Assembly (NCBI GenBank): GCA_003427395.1
Contig: BFEA01000004.1
Location: forward strand, 8,612,993 to 8,676,992
Length of the DNA stretch: 64,000 bases
Direction of reading: 5' to 3'
Source of the DNA: Chara braunii
Lineage: Eukaryota > Streptophyta > Charophyceae > Charales > Characeae
Made by a program: the position numbers and the translations under genes. Within the stretch, counting starts at the first letter, position 1. Every line of letters starts with the position of its first letter. A model generated the notes under the pieces. That model did no database searches. It saw only the letters and a program-made list of their open reading frames with translations, and was not told where the DNA came from. Shown one piece after another: positions 34,475-45,421 of the stretch.

Positions 34475-36460
34475 GAACAACCGAAAAAAACCTTCTTAGC
34501 CACCCAGGAAGCCCCCTCTACGAGAGGGTATTCGAAGAAGCCAAACAAGGATTGGCAGAATGGGAAGTATGGAGAAACAAAGGCCTGAGGATGAGAGCAA
34601 GGGTGAAATAGTGGAAAGAAGGGGAGAAAATTAACAAATTCTTTTTTTCGCAAAATTAAAACAAACGCCAGAAACGCCAGCATAGATAAATTGCAAACAG
34701 ACCAAGGTCTAACTTCCAACCCACAACAAATGCTATCCGCTGCAGCAACCTTCTTCCAAACCCTCTACACCTCTAAGGAACACAACTTTTCAAGGCAAGA
34801 GACCTCACAAGCTAGAACCAAGTTCCTATCCTACCTAGACAAAACGATCACAATAAAACAGGCCTCAGCATTGGACGCACCTATCTCGGAGCAAGAAGTC
34901 GTACAAGCACTGAAATTAATGAAACCCAACAAAACCCCAGGGAGAGACGGCTTCTCCAAAGAGTTTTGGGTTGCCTATTGGCCTGCACTAGGCACATAAT
35001 ACTTTCAATTCCTAGAGGCGGCGTGGAACAATGGTTCCCTAGGAATCTCACATAGTACGAGGATAGTCTCTCTCTTATACAAGAAAGGCGACCCAACAAA
35101 TATTAGAAATTACAGACCAATTTCCTTACTACCGGTAACATACAAGATATTAGCCAAACTGTTAGCGAACAGAATAAGAACAATAACTAGGAACTGCTTT
35201 CACCTAAGACCAAACAGTCTTCATCCCAGGTAGATTCATTCTAGACAATGTAATGACTCTAAATGAATCAGTCTGATACATCCAGGACAAAAGAATGAAC
35301 GCAGCCATCCTATTCTTTGACTTTGAAAAGGCGTACAACCAGGTCAACTGGAATTTCTCTGAATTTCCTACAGCAGAGTATGGAAAAATGGGAGTAGGAC
35401 CAAACTTCAAAAAATGGGTACAAATCCTTTACTCAAAAGCCCACGGAAGTGTGCAAGTCAATGACCATCTGTCGCAACCATACCGTACGTCCAGATCAGT
35501 AAGACAGGGAGACCCACTAGCAGCCCCAATTTTCCTCTTCATTATGGAAGCCATAGCCTCCTTCTTAAGGAACATCAATCGAAAGACTAATGGAGGACAG
35601 ACAACATCCAATCACCCTACCAACAACCATCCTATTCGCAGATGACCTGACAGTCCTTATAAGAGCATCGAAGTCCGCATTCTAAGCACTCACTAGAGCC
35701 ATGCATGCGTTTCAAATCGCGTCAGAAATGAAAATTAACTGGCCAAAAACAATGGGCTGGTGGTTTATAGATCCTCAAATTGAGCCGCCTCAAAGCACAC
35801 CGAAAGGAATGACATGGTCACAAGGCAATGAACCGCTAAGATTTCTAGGAATCTAAGTATCTAGGAAAGGCTCTAATCAGGCGATGGCCCCAACATTATT
35901 GAGTAAAATGACATCCAAAATGGGCAATTGGTCAAAGACATATACTTCAATCTTCGACAGGGCATTGATACTGAATGCCTCTATTTTTTCAATGCTGTGG
36001 TATACAGCAACCATTTGGAGTCCACCGAAACACCTCAAAGCTCAATTGAGAAGAAAAGCAGCAGCCTATCTCTGGACAGCCTATCTCCAAAGTGGCATGG
36101 AAGCACGTAACACAGAAGAAGACAAAAGGCGGTCTGGGAATACTTGACCTGGAACTATAGATAAAGGCTCTGCTATCGAAATGGATCATCAAAGTATTAA
36201 CCAATGAGAACCTCTCATGGAGAGACTTAGGGCTAAGAAGGATACAAGAGCTAGTAAAATACAAAACCCCGAAAAACATGCGAGGCCTTTTCTGGCTAAT
36301 GACCAAATCCTGGGCTATGAGGGGCACAACTCGAGAACCAGAGCCAGAGGAAGAAACAAACGATCAGGAACACGACTTCTGGAAGCAATTAATGAAAACC
36401 TGGAGAGAGATCCTACCAGCCAAGGTGAGAGAACCGAAGAGCAAAGAAGAGATGCTTAGG
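34475..36460 (+). pseudogene. LINE-B ORF2 reverse transcriptase domain (broken)
   Basis: RT pieces in several frames: KLMKPNKTPGRDGFSKEFW (34.9 kb), LYKKGDP and NYRPISLLPV-type segment (35.1 kb), AAILFFDFEKAYNQVNW with the first catalytic Asp (35.3 kb), SVRQGDPLAAPIFLFIMEAI (35.5 kb), FADDLTVLIRAS (35.64 kb) and KINWPKTMGWW (35.73 kb). At least four frameshifts or stops separate them. Confidence 0.85.
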
Positions 36461-37014
36461 CAACCCCTCTTTTGCAATCAATCCATTCTGGACACTAAGA
36501 GGATACCGTGGACCCTAACAGGCAATGATAAGAAATGGGGCACGTGGGTAGAAAAAGGAGTGTGGCAGATCAAACACCTATGGCACGAGAAGAAAAAAAG
36601 ATGGAAATCGGTCAAGAAACTGAGAGAAGCCCTAAAGGGCTGCCACAACTTGCAGGAAAACTTAAATAACATCCTCAGCTCCGTCCCGGAGGCATGGATC
36701 CAACTTCTCAAGGACCATACAAATGGACCCCAGGAGATTGGGCGACAGCAAAGATGGAAACCACCCCCAGCACGGCCTACCAATTTCCTAAGCGGGAAGG
36801 ACCAAGGGATTCCTGGCTCATCTGCGACATGTACCCAATAGAGGAACCAGGAGCTACCACAAGCTTGTTAAACTGAACCCCGTCAGGGGAAATAGCCCTA
36901 CCAGAACTGGCGGTAAGAAAAATAAGGGTAGTAGAAACAGAAGAACGTCGTAGCTACAAGCCTACAACAAATATAGAAGACTTAGAAATCGATCCAGTCG
37001 TACGGGCCTGGAAA

Positions 37015-37671
37015 GTGAAATCGGGTAGACTAGGAATAGAAAAGCGCACTAATATTTTAGAATACACCACAAAGTTGGGATATGAGCTGAGACTGAGATC
37101 TGCATCCGTCTCGCAAATTATAAGCCATAGATGGGAAACTCACCTCACCATACCACCCAACAACACACCCCTCTCCCCATGGAACGGAATTCTCAATATA
37201 ACAGCAGTCAAATTAAGGAGCTTTCAATGGCTCCTCGCACACCGCGCTTTACCAGTAAACGCATGGCTGTACAAGAGAAGGAACACACAGACACGATCTC
37301 CACTACAAGAGCTATGTTCCATCTGTCCTAGTGGAATGAAAGAAGACAGAGAACATTGTCTCCAACAATGTCAAAAGGCACAACAGCTCTGGAAACGCTC
37401 AGCAGCCCTGTGGCTCTCAATCACAAAAAAGACCCTCCCAACGGAACAGATTCCGCTTTTGCTGGGAATGCAATTGCCAGATTCATGGCACGGATATGAA
37501 CTCGTTTTCTTCCAGATGCTGAGGTTAGCCACTTTATGGGCAATCTGGAAACACAGATGCCAAGAGACAATGGAGCACACAGCAGTGAGTACGCAAGAGA
37601 CATGGGAAGAGAATCAAGAGATACTAAACATAATAGAAACCGAATACAGGGGGTGCTGGAAAAGGACCTAG
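37015..37671 (+). pseudogene. LINE-B ORF2 zinc-binding C-terminus (zf-RVT)
   Basis: NILEYTTKLGYELRLRS leads to AVKLRSFQWLLAHRALPVNA, then zinc ligands CSICPSGMKEDREHCLQQC, and a tail LATLWAIWKHRCQETMEHT that ends in TAG. This is the best preserved part of ORF2. Confidence 0.87.
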
Positions 37672-38062
37672 AGGAAAATACAGAATGACCCAACAAATAG
37701 AGACAAAATAACGGAATCCTTTTCGAAGCATCTCCTAGGAGAAGGTAAGATAGCAAAAATAGAGCACGAGTCCGCATGACATAATTTATTTCGGACATTG
37801 GAAACAGGGGCATACAACCTTAACCCAGATACCAGACACACCAAGGAACAGAACAAACATTACAGACATGTCACTAGGAACCAGCTGAACTCACCTCCAC
37901 CACGCCAAACAAGAACCTTCACCTCTTTTCGAAACAAGCCCATAGCATCCCGAAGGAAAAACAGAAAATTGAACTAGATTCCACTAGATTAAAAAAAACT
38001 AGTTTAAGCCTAAAACCATAGGAGGTATTAAAAGGGCGCCGAGCAGGTCAGATACATCACCA

Positions 38063-38400
38063 AGGGTTTAGGGTTTAGGCACAAGACAGAGAACGCAGAG
38101 GAGTAAAGACAAAAAGGAGGACAGGGTTTAACCCTAGACACGGAAAGTAGTACCTGGGCCTGAGAAGGCCCAGGTTCTATCGAGGAGTACTTAAGAGGAC
38201 CGAGTCTGCAGTTCTGCCACTTAAAGAGAACCCGACAGTCAAGGAGCTGAGAGGAACAAGTCAGACAACGCCTTAAACAAGTACACAAGGGTGACAATAC
38301 TGGGCACTGCCAAGTCTTAGAACCCAGTTGATCGGGATCAGGCTAACCTAGGCAAGAGGGGTGCAGCAAAAGCACTCGCTAGGGCTTAGGGTTTTAGCCA
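38063..38400 (+). repeat. TTTAGGG motifs in the LINE-B 3' UTR
   Basis: GGGTTTAGGGTTTAGG at 38,065-38,080 and GGGCTTAGGGTTTTAG at 38,383-38,398, matching the position of similar motifs in LINE-A. Confidence 0.75.
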
Positions 38401-39005
38401 ATCCTGCAACAAACAGCCAAGTCGACAGCTCTAACGCCTACAGCAATAGCGACGAATAGACTAAACCAGTTTTTTGCCAATTGTCCTAAAAGATAGGAGG
38501 AAAGGGGAAGAGGGATACAGTATAGGACATGTCTAAAGGGATACAGTATAGGACCTATCTTTAGACAGGAGCAACGGCAACTCAACCAGAGAGAATTTAG
38601 GATTCATGTACGCGAGTCTATAGAAGACAAAGTCAGCAGTTTGGTAATCAAGCATAGTTTGACGGTCAAGAACCGAGAGGAATAGGCAGAACGAAGCCCT
38701 GCTAAGCAAGCCTACAGAGTGCACAATTCCGGGAGTTCGTTCAGCACCAAGAAACAAAGTACAGTAGATCAGGCTAACTTAGGCAGAGGTAAGGGATGGT
38801 ACATCCTTCCGACAGGAAGCAATCAATGCCGTCCATTGGGCTTTCCTACCGTAAAGGGGAAGAGCTTGGGTGAGTACTTGATGTAACTTTTGGTGACTTG
38901 CCGGTGGAATATGAACCGGACTGATGCTCCCCAGAATGTAAAAGGAGCCGGAGCCATAAGGTTCTGTTTTTAAAAAAAAAAAAAAAAAAAAAAAAGAGAA
39001 AGATT

Positions 39006-39024
39006 TGTTGTTCAGGACATCCGT

Positions 39025-39056
<32 letters not shown>

Positions 39057-39124
39057 GGCCCCTGCGCAAGGATGACACACATAAATCGAGAAATGGTCCA
39101 AAATACAAAAAAAAAAAAAAAAAA
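39006..39124 (+). pseudogene. U6 snRNA retrocopy 3 in the LINE train
   Basis: Near full-length U6 (39,007-39,104) with GGACATCCGTTAAAATTGG, the ACAGAGA box and GGCCCCTGCGCAAGGATGAC, ending AATGGTCCAAAA, then poly-A. Only the 5' stem-loop is altered. It sits between target copies T3 (38,993) and T4 (39,125). No U6 promoter elements upstream. Confidence 0.9.
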
Positions 39125-39137
39125 ACAGAGAAAGAAT

Positions 39138-39259
39138 CTGAAAGATTAATATTTAATATTTATACCTTTCTCGGCCTTTTGGCTAAGAACAAGTGCAGTT
39201 TCTGTTCTGCTCAGTTCAATAGCTGATCCGCGGTCCATTGGGCCAAAGGCAAAAAAAAA
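39138..39259 (+). pseudogene. U2 snRNA retrocopy in the LINE train
   Basis: From 39,162 the sequence matches the U2 5' half: ATACCTTTCTCGGCCTTTTG, GCTAAGAACAAGTGCAGT and CTGTTCTGCTCAGTTCAATA (branch-site recognition region slightly mutated). It diverges after about 60-90 nt and ends in poly-A. T4 (39,125-39,137) and T5 (39,260-39,272) flank it. The 24 bases before the U2 start are AT-rich and unexplained. Confidence 0.87.
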
Positions 39260-40230
39260 ACAGAGAAAGATTTACGAGCTGCTCTAAAGGAGAGTCATAA
39301 CCTGCAAACAAACCTCACACAGGTCAGAGAAAGTACCCATAGAATGACGACTACTATTACAGACCAGCATAAGTGGATGTGGGGGGACTGGGCAACATGA
39401 AAAGACCAAACAGAGCCCCAGGAGGTTTTGAGAATAATCAAATACGAGAACCAGGATAACAACTGGGTACGCTGCTTGATCTACCCCCCATAGAGGAAGC
39501 AAAAAGTCTGGCGAGTTTCCCCAGCAAGGAACATAGACCAGAGGTAGCATTTAAAGCAGGAACATAAAATAAGAATCGGAGTCATAGAAGGAGAAAGAAA
39601 CTGAGTTTATAAACCGGACAAAGACATACAGAACTTAGAAATAGATCCGAGGGAATGGTCATGAAGTACACCAAGCCGGTTCACAACAGCACGAAGACGT
39701 CATGCTTCAACTGATTAACTTCAAAGTTCAAACCCTTGTTGGATGGGAAAAAGAAGAACTTGCATCCAGTACTCCACCAACCAAACCCCCCTGGACTTCA
39801 ATTTTCAGAACAACAAGACCAGTCAAACTGGCTAGCCTATTATGGCTTATAGCATTCAGAGCAGTACCCTGAAAGTTATGGCAGTCCCAGAGAAGAAAAA
39901 AGGAAAACAGAAGTGAACAATCAACATGGTGCAAAGTCCGTAACACACAGACCAAAGAATCACTCAATCATTGCTTCATGGAATGTGAACAAGACAAAGT
40001 TTTGGCAGGTCATCAAGAGTTAAGCCTGGAGCAAATTTTCAAACGAAACAATAATAAAATTAATATAATCAATCCAAAAACTATACTCCTGGACAAACAG
40101 TGATAATCCCCCCTCTTATACGATTCGACCAACTATTCTTCTCCCTGATCAGGAAAGGGACGTTATGGGCCCAATGGATAAGGTGTAACCTGACTTTCGT
40201 GGACCACAACAAAAACAAATACTAGCGACA
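39260..40230 (+). mobile_element. LINE-C ORF2 remnant (host of the insertion train)
   Basis: AAAACAGAGAAAGATTTACG then AGCTGCTCTAAAG translates as KTEKDLRAALK, aligning with SVKKLREALKGCHNLQENL of LINE-B. So the repeated target site is LINE-C coding sequence. Further on come NLEIDPREWS near 39,640 and a decayed zf-RVT near 39,950 (SLNHCFMECEQDK). Many stops. The chromovirus begins at 40,299. Confidence 0.75.
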
Positions 40231-40672
40231 GAAATCCACACCCTTTGGAAAATGACATGCGGTTAACGGAGGGCTGAAAATGCTGTTTTCCTCGACAGTG
40301 AAACGGTTTTCACCTTTATGGTAGCAGTTCCCGTTCCCAGGGCTCGATCCCCGGATCTCGCCCTTACCGATGTACAGTGTTAGTTGCTTGTGTGTGTTTG
40401 AACCCACGACCTGTGGCTTGGTAGTCACCTGTTGTCTGTCGCAGGTTAGTGTAGGCGTCGGGTCTCGAACTGTAGATCTGTCGGTCAGGAGTCTTAGTAG
40501 GGGTAGGAGTCATAACTGCTACAGTATTGAAAGGTCAAGTCATAGCTGCTACAGTACCGAAGGGTCAAGTCTACGGACTTCGGAAGGTCCAGAAGTGACC
40601 CTTCGTGTGGCCTTAGGCTAAGGTCTGTAGGCAAGTGGGCAAGTGGGCAAGTGGTTAGTCCAACCTCGCCTA

Positions 40673-40777
40673 CCTTCTTCACCCGAATAGAACACCCAGT
40701 CATTATAGCTGTATTTGATGCACCTTTCAGTCCAGATACGGCCATAATTACCGGGTGTTCTATTCGGGTGAAGACAG
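40673..40777. mobile_element. 105-bp TA-flanked MITE, copy 1
   Basis: Terminal inverted repeats CTTCACCCGAATAGAACACC with a perfect 21-bp match. It is flanked by TA on both sides, and the 3' LTR keeps the empty site (GCCTAGTCAGC). The TA duplication and size fit a Tc1/mariner-type (Stowaway-like) MITE. Copy 2 is at 55,704-55,808. Confidence 0.9.
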
Positions 40778-40887
40778 TAGTCAGCGGTACCCAGTCCCAG
40801 TCACACTTTGTCCAGTCAGCAAGTACCATGTGGAACTGTGTGCACCCTGGGCCCGGTGGAGAGGGGCAGACCAGCAACCAACCGAAG

Positions 40888-40894
40888 TATAAAT
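40888..40894 (+). promoter_or_regulatory. LTR TATA box
   Basis: TATAAAT in the context CCGAAGTATAAATCAAGAGG, identical at 48,911-48,917 in the 3' LTR; likely Pol II promoter. Confidence 0.6.
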
Positions 40895-41309
40895 CAAGAG
40901 GCAGCTTCATTCTGCCTGTGAGCTGTGCGGAAGCACTGCCTGATTGTGCAAGGAGGTCTGCAGGTGCCCGAAGGAGAAGTGGGCTGCGAGGAAGACGAAG
41001 CGGCCATAGCGGCCATAGGTAAGAGACAGGCTGTAGCATGTAGGGGTGAGAGTGTTGTGTGAAGTGTGTGTGTGCGTGGGACATCCAGGGAGATCCACAG
41101 TAGCATGTGTGTGAACAGTTGCTGGGAGTACAGTGTCGGCTGGGTGTTGTGTGGGCGCACAGGCGCCATAGCCATCAGGAGCAAGTTGAAATCTGAACCG
41201 TGTTCTTGGCCTCTATATCTCTGAGCTTTGTGTGGGCTCGTGGCGCCATTGTGATTGCCATCTGTTTTCAGGCATGCTGAGTAAGGAAGAAGACGAGTCT
41301 GGTTGCAAT

Positions 41310-41321
41310 TGGTATCAGAGC
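41310..41321 (+). other. Primer-binding site (initiator tRNA-Met type)
   Basis: TGGTATCAGAGC, exact for the common plant LTR-retrotransposon PBS, 2 nt after the LTR end. Confidence 0.92.
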
Positions 41322-41370
41322 TGGTTCCCGCTGTTCCAAATCACTATCGTTGTCATCGGTAAGGAGGAGG

Positions 41371-41451
41371 AGAGGCGCCAGCTGGGCGCCACATCAGCAG
41401 CTGGGCCAAAGCGTAAGTAGGAGAGGCGCCAGCTGGGCGCCACGTCAGCAT
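41371..41451 (+). repeat. GAGGCGCCAGCTGGGCGCCA tandem pair in the leader
   Basis: A unit of about 30 bp, AGAGGCGCCAGCTGGGCGCC followed by ACRTCAGCA, occurs twice about 50 bp apart. Confidence 0.85.
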
Positions 41452-41534
41452 CCGCCATAGAAGAAGAAGGAGCCGCCATAGCTGCGGCGCTGTAGGAGGA
41501 CGCCGCGCACCTGCACAGACGACGACAAGGAAGA

Positions 41535-41537
<3 letters not shown>

Positions 41538-41592
<55 letters not shown>

Positions 41593-41831
41593 NNNNNNNN
41601 NNNNNNNNNNNNNNNNNNNNNNNNNNNNNNNNNNNNNNNNNNNNNNNNNNNNNNNNNNNNNNNNNNNNNNNNNNNNNNNNNNNNNNNNNNNNNNNNNNNN
41701 NNNNNNNNNNNNNNNNNNNNNNNNNNNNNNNNNNNNNNNNNNNNNNNNNNNNNNNNNNNNNNNNNNNNNNNNNNNNNNNNNNNNNNNNNNNNNNNNNNNN
41801 NNNNNNNNNNNNNNNNNNNNNNNNNNNNNNN
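41538..41831. repeat. (GA)n microsatellite and assembly gap
   Basis: (GA)n to 41,592 then Ns 41,593-41,831. No GA resumes on the right side. Confidence 0.95.
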
Positions 41832-42090
41832 AATACAAGATTGGTTGTTGTGGCTCAAGGAGGAAAGTGGAGGCCATTGCCGCCGAGCTCAGATACGGAG
41901 AGGGAGACGAAGGAAGGGACCGGAAGTGAGAAAGAAGACGAAGTGAGGACGAAAGAAAGTGAAGGAGGAAGGAGAGACGAAGGAGGATAGAGAAGCCATA
42001 GCCGGGGGTAGGAAGAAGAGAGAAGGGATTAGAAAGAGGAGGAGGAAGGTGAAGGTTGGTGAAGGAGAAGGGGTTGGCAGCCATAGCCGA

Positions 42091-42215
42091 GCTTGTTGCG
42101 TTGACCGACGTTGACCAAGGAGGTTGAGCAGCATTGACTAAGGCATTGACCGGCGTTGACCGAGGTGGTTACAGGCGTTGACCACAGCATTGACCGAGAT
42201 ATTGACCAAGCTGGA
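42091..42215 (+). promoter_or_regulatory. Cluster of TTGACC/TTGACT motifs in the leader
   Basis: Eight W-box-core motifs (TTGACC or TTGACT) in about 115 bp, spaced 10-25 bp. W boxes bind WRKY factors in plants; binding here is inference. It lies in the untranslated leader of the chromovirus. Confidence 0.5.
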
Positions 42216-42772
42216 GTTGGTATAATCTCGCCAAGCCTTCAACCTATCCCCTTGCCCTATGGATGTGCACTCACCCCATGGTACGTGCTAAGTCTGTTAG
42301 TCTCTTCTTGTCTAGGTGATAGGACTCCGTGTATGAGGTCATAGAGATGCATTGACCAAACCCACACGGGCTGAGTAGGGTTGCCGTCCATATCTAACAA
42401 CAGACACGTCCCGGAGGACTAACCCTCCCAAGGACCGGTACAGACGGGCGGGCTGCTCAGTGTGACATGGTTGGGCCAAAATCCGAGTTGTGGGCTGCAC
42501 AACGAGCTGTCTAAGTCTTGAAAGGACTTGCTGATCACGTCGTCCTGTTTGCCACGTTAAAGAATTCCTGAGGAGTTACGGGGGATCTCCTTAAATGCCT
42601 CCTGATCAACAGTGAAGTCTTGTAGTGACAACCTTAGTAGTAGGTCTAGGCTAGACCCCATAGTTGACATGATCCCAAAAGGGTTTTGTGGTCCTTATAG
42701 AGTCAACCAATCAGTCTGTGGGTAGGTCCAAGTGGTGAGGAGTGGGACAGTCACTTGTCGTGCACCAACCAC

Positions 42773-44384
42773 CATGGATGACGACCCCATGTACTCCTTG
42801 ACCGTGGGGTTCTCCCTGTGGGGAACCCTCTGGCGCCTCCTGTTTCCGCTTGGCTTTTGGCACGCATTTTCGTGTAGAGTTCTGACAAGGGGTGGTACAA
42901 GGAGCACTCCTTGTACGAAGGAGGAGGTGGAGGAGGCCACGAGAATTCTGGCAGAGCAGAACGCCAGAAAAGAGAAAAAGGAGTTGGAGAAAAAGGCGAA
43001 GAAGGTGGCACTCTTGGCAGAGAAGGCCAAAAAGGAAAAAAAATTGGAGGAATTGAAGAGGCTGCAGAAGGAGAAAGAGGAAGTTGCGGCCTTAGTGGAT
43101 GAAGAAGAAGAAGAAGAAGAAGAAGAAGATAGAAGAAGGCACTTCCCTGAAGATGCATAGGAGGAGACAGGAGAGGGGAATCCAGTGGCATGAAGGAAGG
43201 GGACAAGAGGCTGGAAAAGATGGTGACAGAGTGGGTAGCTAATTTGTCATTGGGGGAAGAAGAAGAAGCTATGTTGTATGTCCCTTAGGAAGAGAAGAGG
43301 CGGTGATCAAGGAGATACAGGCGGAAAGGGACCCCTTGCAGCGCCAGGCGTTAGAGGATGAAAAGAAGATGGAGTGGAGGTTGTGCCTCACAAGTGAGAG
43401 GAGGAGACGATTAGAGGCGGCGTCTGTGATAGACGAGTTGGCAGCAGCAGGGGAGCAACATGCTCGGTTGGCCGTGCAAGTAGATCTTCAAAACAAAGTG
43501 GAGATCATAGGCAAGAACGTGGAAGTAATGTTGAGGGCACAACAAGAGCAGATGTGTTGCCTGAGGGGCCACGATATCACACTACAGTCCATACGCATGT
43601 GATTTAGAGATTTTGCACATGATATGATGCTGCGTGTGAGCACAGAAGTACAGGCGCGATTAGACAATACAGAGAAATTATGCACAGGCGCCATAGAAGT
43701 TGCTAAGGTAGCGGCCCCAAAGGAGGAGGAAGCACGCCCCCGTAGAGAACGCTTAAAGGTGAATTTCCCTGATTCCTACAATGGGAAAAAGGGAGAGAAC
43801 TTCGATAATTGGGAGGCAAATATAAATTCTTATGTGGACCTCCAGGATATCATCCCCGAGGAACAAGTCCTCGTTACCTTTCTTGCCCTCAGAGACGAGG
43901 CATCAAGCTTCGCCAAATCGTTAGCCTGCGCCGCCAAGTGTGACAATGACATGGTAGCATACTCCATGATCACACCCGTGAGTGAGTTTCTGAAAGCACT
44001 TCGCGAGCGATTTGCAGACGTCACTAGGGGCCTCAAGGCCTCTGACAAACTGCAAACTAGCCACTCTCGACCGCGGAAGAGTGCGAGGGCACTCAAAGGC
44101 GCCATGGACGAACTTGTCGCCGTCCCTGACCATGGGGTCACTGAGCCCCAACTGGTCCAGTTGTTCTTTCGTGCCATGCCCGAAAGTCTGCACGGGCACT
44201 TCTTTGACAAGAAGCAACAACCCAACATGACTTACGATCAGTTGAGGAGGGAAGTAGTTGCTTACGAGGCCCAGTCTACGCCAATAAGCACTTTCTGGCA
44301 CAAGGACCTCGATACAGGGAAAAAGTGGAAGGGCCATACCATCTCAGGCCAAGTTAGGGCCAAGGACCATCTGATCCTTACATA
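42773..44384 (+). pseudogene. Chromovirus gag (broken)
   Basis: A highly charged coiled coil comes first (EEATRILAEQNARKEKKELE, then KKVALLAEKAKKEKKLEELK and an E9 run). It is followed in another frame by DEKKMEWRLCLTSERRRRLE and, after an in-frame TGA at 43,600-43,602, the capsid-like region: VNFPDSYNGKKGENFDNWEA, EEQVLVTFLALRDEASSFA, LFFRAMPESLHGHFFDKKQQ and YDQLRREVVAYEAQ. This is the usual Ty3 gag fold sequence. Frameshifts occur between 43,160 and 43,303 and after 44,384. Confidence 0.8.
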
Positions 44385-44738
44385 AGATGAAGATGGTATG
44401 GAAGAGGTCTCATATAGTGAGATAGAGTGGGGCCTCGATGAGGAGGACAGTAGCACTGCCCAAGGGAGTACCTATGCTGCTGTTGCGGCCGGAGGGATTT
44501 CGTAAGGCAGAGGAAGAAGCTAGGCCTCTGGTGGTCGAGGACAGGGCGACCATGGGGTTGGTGGTAGAGGTAACTGCCAAGAGGGAGGAAGGGGTCAAGG
44601 TCCCCCGCAAACCGTCCTCGTGGCAATCGATCACCATATAAGAAGGGTGAATGGCACCCTGGTCTGCCTTAGGGCAGGCCTTGGGAATCGCTGGGCATGA
44701 AACAAATTATTTGGCAGAGGAGAATAAATGAGGGTTAG

Positions 44739-44780
44739 TGCATTTACTGCGGTGACCCGGGGCACATCGTCAAATATTGG
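44739..44780 (+). pseudogene. Gag zinc knuckle with last Cys lost
   Basis: The frame reads CIYCGDPGHIVKYW: C-x2-C-x4-H-x4-W instead of C-x2-C-x4-H-x4-C, caused by a TGY to TGG change. Confidence 0.8.
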
Positions 44781-44869
44781 CCCAAGTATAGAGATGCCCG
44801 ACGAGTTGTTGCAGAGGCAAGAAAAGGTAACCGTCGGTAAGGGTAACACTGCCCTTACCCCTAGACCAT

Positions 44870-45421
44870 GTGGAGAAGAGTGCGCGCACCACAGAGAAAC
44901 TCCCAACCCACATGTGTCTATGGCAGAGGTTGCTGGCCAGCCTAGTTAGTTTTCCAGAAACTGCTTGTGTTAGAGTCTCTCTAGGAGCTTCCCTCACAAA
45001 CTTGGTAGAAGAGTTAAAAGAGAGGATGCCAGTCTGGGCCAAGATGAAGAAGGATGGAAAAGGACAACTATTGCTAGTAGATGTAAAGGTCTTTAGAGGC
45101 AGAATAGGGGCCCTAATAGATAGTGAGGCCACCCGCAGTTATATCAGTCGTAAAGCATTGCAGAAGCTGCAACTGAGTCTGAAAGTCCAAAATCTAAAAG
45201 AACATATAATCATTATCCTCACAGACAATCACACTATGCGAATCGAGGAATACGTCGCGAGAGTCGAGGCGTACTTTCGCCTAGAGAAAGATGAGAAGGT
45301 TGAGAGAGTTCTCCATTCCCTGACTGTCCTCGTAGAAGACAACCTCCCATTCGACATGGTCCTAAGTATGGACTGGGGAGAGGCAGAAGGAGCCACACTG
45401 CAATTGAGAGAGCATGTGTAG
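44870..45421 (+). pseudogene. Chromovirus retropepsin
   Basis: KVFRGRIGALIDSEATRSYI carries the aspartic protease motif as D-S-E rather than D-[ST]-G. It continues with ALQKLQLSLKVQNLKEH and the second beta region LTVLVEDNLPFDMVLSMDWG. The Gly to Glu change should disable it. The RT frame follows at 45,414 in a different frame. Confidence 0.82.

Larger units (their letters stand above)
28468..38992 (+). mobile_element. LINE-B, near full-length non-LTR retrotransposon (~10.5 kb)
   Basis: Between T2 (28,455-28,467) and T3 (38,993-39,005). It begins with a GC-rich leader (GCGCCTCCGCGCCGGCGCGG), then about 2.1 kb without a conserved frame, ORF1 with a CCHC knuckle, ORF2 (endonuclease, RT, zf-RVT) and a 1.3-kb 3' UTR with TTTAGGG motifs and a terminal poly-A. 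Its ORFs contain frameshifts and stops, so it is dead, but its layout is complete. That the leader belongs to the element rests on the flanking target copies. Confidence 0.75.
40299..41307 (+). repeat. Chromovirus 5' LTR (1009 bp)
   Basis: Begins TGAAACGGTTTTCACC and ends CTGGTTGCA. TATA box at 40,888. It contains a 105-bp MITE at 40,673-40,777 that the 3' LTR lacks. Confidence 0.92.

Noticed and set aside
39006-39104. Functional U6 gene
   Set aside because: No USE or TATA upstream, poly-A at the 3' end, and flanked by LINE target copies.
41353-42084. Long minus-strand frame with poly-Ser-Leu
   Set aside because: Crosses the second N gap and GA microsatellite inside the chromovirus leader.
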